In this document: piece by piece, positions 4,573 to 8,328 of the stretch
Position numbering within the stretch: the first letter of the stretch is position 1
How the letters are laid out: each line of letters starts with the position of its first letter
From: Devosiaceae bacterium
Lineage (GTDB): Bacteria > Pseudomonadota > Alphaproteobacteria > Rhizobiales > Devosiaceae
Assembly: GCA_021648585.1 (NCBI GenBank)
Contig: JAKISM010000110.1
Coordinates: forward strand, 1 to 8,328
DNA: 8,328 nt
Reading direction: 5' to 3'
Translations under genes and position numbers: made by a program
Notes under the pieces: model-generated
Told to the model about the DNA's origin: nothing
Database searches by the model: none
The model's input: the letters and a program-made list of their open reading frames with translations, nothing else

Positions 4573-6201
4573 TTAAACCATACGGCTTTGTTTAAGGGCC
4601 GCACTAATGAAAGATGCAAACAGCGGATGCGGATCGAACGGGCGAGATTTAAGTTCGGGGTGAAACTGTACGCCAATAAACCAAGGGTGATCAGTGCGCT
4701 CAACAATCTCTGGTAATTTACCATCAGGCGATATACCAGAAAAAATAAGACCACTAGCCTCAAGCACTTTACGATATGCCATATTAACTTCATAGCGATG
4801 GCGATGACGCTCTGATATATCTGTAGTGCCATAAATATCAGCAATTCGAGAACCTCGTAATAATTGTGCAGGATAAGCACCGAGCCTCATTGTACCGCCT
4901 AAATCTGTTTTATCTGAGCGCTCTTGTGTCTGGTTACCTTTAACCCACTCGGTCATCAGCCCAACAATAGGATCTCTAACCTCACCAAACTCGCTTGATC
5001 CAGCGCTCTTTAGGCCAGCAATATTTTGTGCTGTCTCAACACAGGCCATTTGCATTCCTAAGCAAATCCCAAAATATGGCACATTGCGCTCACGAGCAAA
5101 TTGTGCAGCTTTTATTTTGCCTTTTGTTCCACGTTCTCCAAAACCACCCGGAACTAATATTCCATGCACATTCTCTAAAAATGGCGATGGATCATCTTTT
5201 TCAAATATTTCAGCATCAAGCCATTTAAGATTGACTTTCACCTTATTATCAATGCCACCATGCACCAATGCTTCTGAAAGAGATTTATAAGCATCTTTAA
5301 GTTCAATATATTTACCGACAATGGCAATATTAACTTGGCCTTCTGGATTATGAATGCGGTTTGATATTTCTTGCCATTTTTCTAAGTTCGGCTCTGGGGC
5401 ATCTTTAATTGTAAATGCTCTAAGCACTTCGCTATCAAGACCTTCATTATGATAAGCTATTGGAACATCATAAATCGATGCGACATCAAGCGCTTGAATA
5501 ACCGCACTCTCTCGCACATTACAAAATAATGAAAGTTTTTTTCTATCAGATTTTGGTATTTCCCTATCACATCTAACAAGCAAAATATCAGGAGCAATGC
5601 CTATTGAGCGCAATTCTTTAACCGAGTGCTGAGTTGGTTTAGTTTTAAGTTCACCAGCCGCCGCAATATATGGCATCAAAGTTAGGTGAACATAAATTGA
5701 AGTTCCTCTTGGTAAATCATTGCCTAATTGCCTAATAGCTTCAAAAAACGGCAAAGCCTCAATATCACCAACTGTGCCACCAATTTCGCAAAGCACAAAA
5801 TCAAAATCTTCATTACCATCAAGCACGAATTTTTTTATCTCATCGGTAACATGCGGAATAACTTGCACAGTTGCCCCTAAATAATCACCACGCCGCTCTT
5901 TTGCGATAATATCAGAATAAATGCGCCCTGTTGTGACATTGTCTTTTTTATTGGCAGATCGCCCAGTAAAACGCTCATAATGCCCAAGATCAAGATCTGT
6001 TTCTGCACCATCATCGGTCACAAAAACCTCACCATGTTGAGTTGGTGACATAGTCCCCGGATCAACATTTAAGTAGGGGTCAAGTTTTTTTAAGCGCACA
6101 CTATAACCACGAGCTTGCAACAGTGCACCAAGTGCCGCTGAAGCTAAACCTTTACCAAGTGAGGAGACCACGCCTCCAGTAATGAAAATATAACGAGCCA
6201 T
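4573..6201 (-). CDS. pyrG: CTP synthase (glutamine hydrolysing)
   Basis: A full-length 542-residue CTP synthase, making CTP from UTP with ATP and glutamine-derived ammonia in the cytosol. The N-terminal synthetase domain (about 1-270) shows ITGGVVSSLGKG (the P-loop region, 7-18), LKKLDPYLNVDPGTMSP and CEIGGTVGDIE (138-148). The C-terminal class I glutamine amidotransferase domain (about 290-540) has the oxyanion strand PGGFG (351-355), nucleophile C380 in FGICLGMQ, and the H514/E516 pair in FHPELKSRP. No key residue is missing. There is no Shine-Dalgarno before the ATG (AACACCC precedes it), but a good promoter ends 8 bp upstream, so translation may be leaderless. A terminator behind secG separates it from the tpiA-secG transcript. 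Confidence 0.98.
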   Translation of the reverse strand: MARYIFITGGVVSSLGKGLASAALGALLQARGYSVRLKKLDPYLNVDPGTMSPTQHGEVFVTDDGAETDLDLGHYERFTGRSANKKDNVTTGRIYSDIIAKERRGDYLGATVQVIPHVTDEIKKFVLDGNEDFDFVLCEIGGTVGDIEALPFFEAIRQLGNDLPRGTSIYVHLTLMPYIAAAGELKTKPTQHSVKELRSIGIAPDILLVRCDREIPKSDRKKLSLFCNVRESAVIQALDVASIYDVPIAYHNEGLDSEVLRAFTIKDAPEPNLEKWQEISNRIHNPEGQVNIAIVGKYIELKDAYKSLSEALVHGGIDNKVKVNLKWLDAEIFEKDDPSPFLENVHGILVPGGFGERGTKGKIKAAQFARERNVPYFGICLGMQMACVETAQNIAGLKSAGSSEFGEVRDPIVGLMTEWVKGNQTQERSDKTDLGGTMRLGAYPAQLLRGSRIADIYGTTDISERHRHRYEVNMAYRKVLEASGLIFSGISPDGKLPEIVERTDHPWFIGVQFHPELKSRPFDPHPLFASFISAALKQSRMV

Positions 6202-6209
6202 GGGTGTTA

Positions 6210-6238
6210 TTTATATACACACTTATAAAACATTTGAA
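6210..6238 (-). promoter_or_regulatory. putative pyrG promoter abutting the start codon
   Basis: On the minus strand TTCAAA (rc of 6233-6238) and TATAAA (rc of 6210-6215) are spaced by 17 bp, matching four and five of six sigma-70 consensus positions. Only 8 bases (TAACACCC) separate the -10 box from the pyrG ATG, so transcription would begin about 1-3 bases before the codon. The box lies downstream of the secG terminator, as an independent pyrG promoter should. Confidence 0.55.
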
Positions 6239-6259
6239 ATGAAAAATTTATATCATAGT

Positions 6260-6287
6260 AAAAAAAAGGGGAAATCTTATTTCCCCT
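6260..6287 (-). terminator. rho-independent terminator of the tpiA-secG transcript
   Basis: Read on the minus strand, AGGGGAAA (6280-6287) pairs perfectly with TTTCCCCT (6267-6274) around a 5-base loop, TAAGA, and is followed by seven T (6260-6266). The stem begins 6 bp beyond the secG stop codon (6294-6296). This is the clearest terminator in the window. Confidence 0.93.
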
Positions 6288-6293
6288 ATTAAA

Positions 6294-6716
6294 TTAGTTG
6301 TTTGTAGGAGCCGGTGGCGCACCACTAGCTGGTGGCAACGCCAAATTAGGTGCATCTATTTGTTGTGAATTAGGATTTGGTTCAGTTTCTAATCCATTCT
6401 CACCAGAAAGGCTATTAAGCGCATCAAGAACGTTTACATTTTCGCCTTGTGATTGCTGCTCCAAATTTTCTAATATTGAATTAGTACCTCTTTCAACATC
6501 ATTAACAATACTTAGGCCAATAGCTGTTGCCATAAATAGCGCTCCTAAAATTGCTGTTGTGCGAGTTAAAAGATTGGCAGAAGTGCGAACAGGTGCAAAA
6601 CCACCACTATTTCCACCACCCATGCCAAGCGCGCCACCTTCTGAACGTTGCAGTAAAATTACTACAATCATTGCCAGCACAATAAGTAAATATACAACGA
6701 TTAGGATATTAGCCAT
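6294..6716 (-). CDS. secG: preprotein translocase subunit SecG
   Basis: A 140-residue inner-membrane subunit of the SecYEG export channel. Two membrane segments (about 3-22 and 52-70) flank the conserved loop VILLQRSEGGALGMGGG (19-35) and GFAPVRTSANLLTRTTAILGALF. The remaining half (about 75-140) is a hydrophilic tail ending in a Pro/Ala/Asn-rich stretch (NLALPPASGAPPAPTNN); such extended tails occur in alphaproteobacterial SecG and are variable. AGAAG lies about 11 bases before the ATG, a rather long spacing. It lies 93 bp behind tpiA on the same strand, probably co-transcribed, and is closed by a strong terminator. Confidence 0.95.
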   Translation of the reverse strand: MANILIVVYLLIVLAMIVVILLQRSEGGALGMGGGNSGGFAPVRTSANLLTRTTAILGALFMATAIGLSIVNDVERGTNSILENLEQQSQGENVNVLDALNSLSGENGLETEPNPNSQQIDAPNLALPPASGAPPAPTNN

Positions 6717-6774
6717 TTTTCAAAATTCTTCTTACTATTATGAGTTTGAGTTTTCTCTACACCTATTAAATTAT

Positions 6775-6788
6775 AAATACTAGTATTT
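6775..6788. repeat. 14-bp perfect palindrome between tpiA and secG
   Basis: AAATACTAGTATTT is a perfect palindrome without a loop, lying 21 bp behind the tpiA stop codon and 58 bp before the secG start. With no loop and low GC it would make a poor terminator hairpin; a DNA-binding site is more plausible. Its core, ATACTAGTAT, differs at one position from ATACTAATAT in the hxlR-doxX region. Confidence 0.45.
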
Positions 6789-6809
6789 TTAGGCAAAAAC
6801 ATGACCTAT

Positions 6810-7562
6810 TTATTGGCAAGCCTCAATTATCTGAATAAAATCACTAGCCTTAAGGCTTGCACCACCAACTAAACCACCATTTACATTATTAAGTTCAAGC
6901 ATTTCTTTGGCATTGTTAGGCTTCATAGAACCGCCATAAAGAATAGGTGTTTTTTCTCCATTTACCCCAAACCGCTTAATAAGCGCCACTCTAATAGCGT
7001 TGTGCATTTCATTAATATCATTAATTGATGGAACAAGACCTGTACCAATCGCCCAAACAGGCTCATAAGCAACGATTATATCTTTAATATCTGTTGGAAT
7101 TGATTTATCTAGTTGCTCAAGCACAACTTCTAGCGCCCTGCCCTGTTTACGCTCATTTTCGCTCTCCCCAATGCAAATTATCGGAGTGATATCTGCCCTA
7201 AAAGCCGCTTCAACCTTTCCTTGCACAATTTCATCACTCTCTCCGCAATCTGCACGGCGCTCTGAATGTCCAACTATAACATATTGCGCCCCTGCATCTT
7301 TAAGCATTTCAGCGCTTATATCACCAGTATGCGCACCTGATTGTTCAACATGACAATCTTGCCCGCCAAACGCAATTTTTGAATTCTCGTTTAGTTGAGC
7401 GGCAGAAATTAACAGAGTTGTAGGTGGGCATATTACAACATGACATTTATCAGTGTTCATATCATTTAGTATAATATCAAGCTCAACAATTTCGCCTAAT
7501 TGCTTAATCTTTCCATTCATTTTCCAATTGCCAATTATTAATGGGGTAATTGCCTCATTCAT
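6810..7562 (-). CDS. tpiA: triosephosphate isomerase
   Basis: A full-length 250-residue TIM-barrel enzyme interconverting dihydroxyacetone phosphate and glyceraldehyde 3-phosphate in the cytosol. Active-site residues are all present: N12 and K14 in GNWKMNG, H99 in VIVGHSERR (96-103), and E167 in VAYEPVWAIGTG (164-175), which leads into the mobile loop. The phosphate-gripping YGGSMKPNN (209-217) and GGLVGGASL (229-237) follow. A strong Shine-Dalgarno, AAGGAG (rc of 7571-7576), lies 8 bases before the ATG. It heads the tpiA-secG unit and is divergent from the PpiD-like gene. Confidence 0.98.
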   Translation of the reverse strand: MNEAITPLIIGNWKMNGKIKQLGEIVELDIILNDMNTDKCHVVICPPTTLLISAAQLNENSKIAFGGQDCHVEQSGAHTGDISAEMLKDAGAQYVIVGHSERRADCGESDEIVQGKVEAAFRADITPIICIGESENERKQGRALEVVLEQLDKSIPTDIKDIIVAYEPVWAIGTGLVPSINDINEMHNAIRVALIKRFGVNGEKTPILYGGSMKPNNAKEMLELNNVNGGLVGGASLKASDFIQIIEACQ

Positions 7563-7718
7563 TTTTTACTCTCCTTAAACAAACTATTGGACTATTGCTC
7601 TATATTGCCGTAATTCCACATAACAGATATTTTAGCGTTTGCATTTATAAATTGATTGCTAATGTTTAATATCATTATATATAAAAGCCAATAACTTATT
7701 CGCTAAAGGAAAATATTT
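7563..7718. promoter_or_regulatory. divergent promoter region between tpiA and the PpiD-like gene
   Basis: A 156-bp AT-rich gap between two divergent starts. For the rightward gene, TTGCTA (7656-7661) and TATAAA (7680-7685) are separated by 18 bp and placed about 33 bp before the ATG, a plausible sigma-70 promoter. The leftward tpiA promoter is less clear; TAAAAT (rc of 7633-7638 region) is a possible -10 without a good -35. No riboswitch or long hairpin is seen. Confidence 0.5.
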
Positions 7719-8328
7719 ATGCTCGATGGTTTACGAAATTTTGCAAGAACATGGCCAGGTAAAATCTTAGGTGTTTTAATGCTAATCGGATTAGCTGGAT
7801 TTGGCATGTCTGGAGTTTTTACTTCACTTAACTTCAATACAATAGCCAATGTTGGTAAAGAAGAAATAACAACAAGGGATTTCCAGCGCAATTATTCACG
7901 TCAAATCAATGAAATTGCAAACCAAATCGGCTCTACGCCAACCGCCCAAGAAGCAATCGCTTTGGGTATTCCTTCTGCAGTATTAAGCAATTTAGCATCA
8001 GAGGCCGTATTAAATTCTTTAGGTAAAGATTTTGGACTAGGAATTTCAGATGAATTATTGGGCGAGAGAATTAAATCAGATCCAAGCTTTAGCACTATAA
8101 CTGGCAGTTTTGATACACAAACCTTTCGAACAACTTTAAGAAGTAATGGTTGGAGCGAAAATGAATATTTTGAAATGCAAACAAAAGTAGCCATTCGTCA
8201 GCAATTAGCGCTTGGTCTTTTTAATATAGAAGCTTCCAAAAGCGCTGTTGAGCTTATGACTAGATTTGGTGATGATAAAAGAGATGTTGAATATTTCATC
8301 GTTAGCAAAGATACTATGTTGCCCCCAA
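7719..8328 (+). CDS. PpiD/SurA-like peptidylprolyl isomerase, 5' part
   Basis: 203 codons of a membrane-anchored periplasmic folding factor, cut by the window end with no stop. A short basic cytoplasmic start (MLDGLRNFARTWPGK) is followed by one membrane segment (about 16-34). The SurA_N-type chaperone domain comes next: NTIANVGKEEITTRDFQRNYSRQI, with VLSNLASEAVLNSLGKDFGLGISDE and TGSFDTQTFRTTLRSNGWSENEYFE characteristic of alphaproteobacterial PpiD-like proteins. The catalytic parvulin domain would lie beyond the window. AAAGGA (7705-7710) lies 8 bases before the ATG. Divergence from tpiA is the usual arrangement for several alphaproteobacteria, where trp genes often follow. It likely assists outer-membrane and periplasmic protein folding. 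Confidence 0.9.
   Translation, partial: MLDGLRNFARTWPGKILGVLMLIGLAGFGMSGVFTSLNFNTIANVGKEEITTRDFQRNYSRQINEIANQIGSTPTAQEAIALGIPSAVLSNLASEAVLNSLGKDFGLGISDELLGERIKSDPSFSTITGSFDTQTFRTTLRSNGWSENEYFEMQTKVAIRQQLALGLFNIEASKSAVELMTRFGDDKRDVEYFIVSKDTMLPP

Noticed and set aside
6298..6783. A 161-codon plus-strand frame opposite secG
   Set aside because: It is antisense to a clear SecG and runs through its terminator-proximal end; the product has no recognisable family features.
7703..8194. Minus-strand frames opposite the PpiD-like gene
   Set aside because: The plus strand carries a recognisable PpiD/SurA N-terminal protein with a good ribosome binding site; the opposite frames are shadows.
1..8328. 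CRISPR array, insertion sequence, tRNA or phage attachment site
   Set aside because: No spaced direct repeats, transposase motifs, cloverleaf-like sequence or flanking duplications were seen anywhere in the window.

Overview
The window looks like the chromosome of an AT-rich alphaproteobacterium (about 40% GC by eye). The evidence is the run ppiD-like <- -> tpiA - secG - pyrG - ... - eno, a backbone familiar from Hyphomicrobiales and Rhodobacterales, together with a DUF4169 small protein, a family I know from Alphaproteobacteria. I cannot place it at genus level from sequence alone. There is no sign of phage, insertion sequence, CRISPR array or tRNA/rRNA.

Left third (1-1750): a compact redox-type module. 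An HxlR-family regulator with one candidate sensor cysteine is read rightwards. A DoxX-family membrane protein and a protein with one divergent [4Fe-4S] domain plus two CDGSH [2Fe-2S] motifs are read leftwards from the same 103-bp divergent intergenic region. That region holds small inverted repeats that could be the operator. At the extreme left edge a leftward coding start may run out of the window.

Centre (1775-4572): a secreted, very short relative of type I periplasmic binding proteins ends only 7 bp from the oppositely oriented enolase gene. Upstream of eno on the same strand are a 58-residue DUF4169 protein and a secreted M15-type D-Ala-D-Ala carboxypeptidase-like protein. The kdsA gene, often found between pyrG and eno in related bacteria, is absent from that position.

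Right half (4573-8328): pyrG (CTP synthase), secG and tpiA all read leftwards. A strong intrinsic terminator lies directly behind secG, and pyrG appears to have its own promoter so close to the ATG that its message may be leaderless. Divergent from tpiA is the 5' part of a PpiD/SurA-like periplasmic folding factor, cut by the window end.

Most of the window is housekeeping: glycolysis (tpiA, eno), CTP synthesis (pyrG), protein export and folding (secG, ppiD-like). The less ordinary parts are the HxlR/DoxX/CDGSH module, the miniature binding protein, the M15 protein with its unusual zinc motif, and several short symmetrical sequences in the intergenic gaps. I did not find convincing evidence for a wholly new system.
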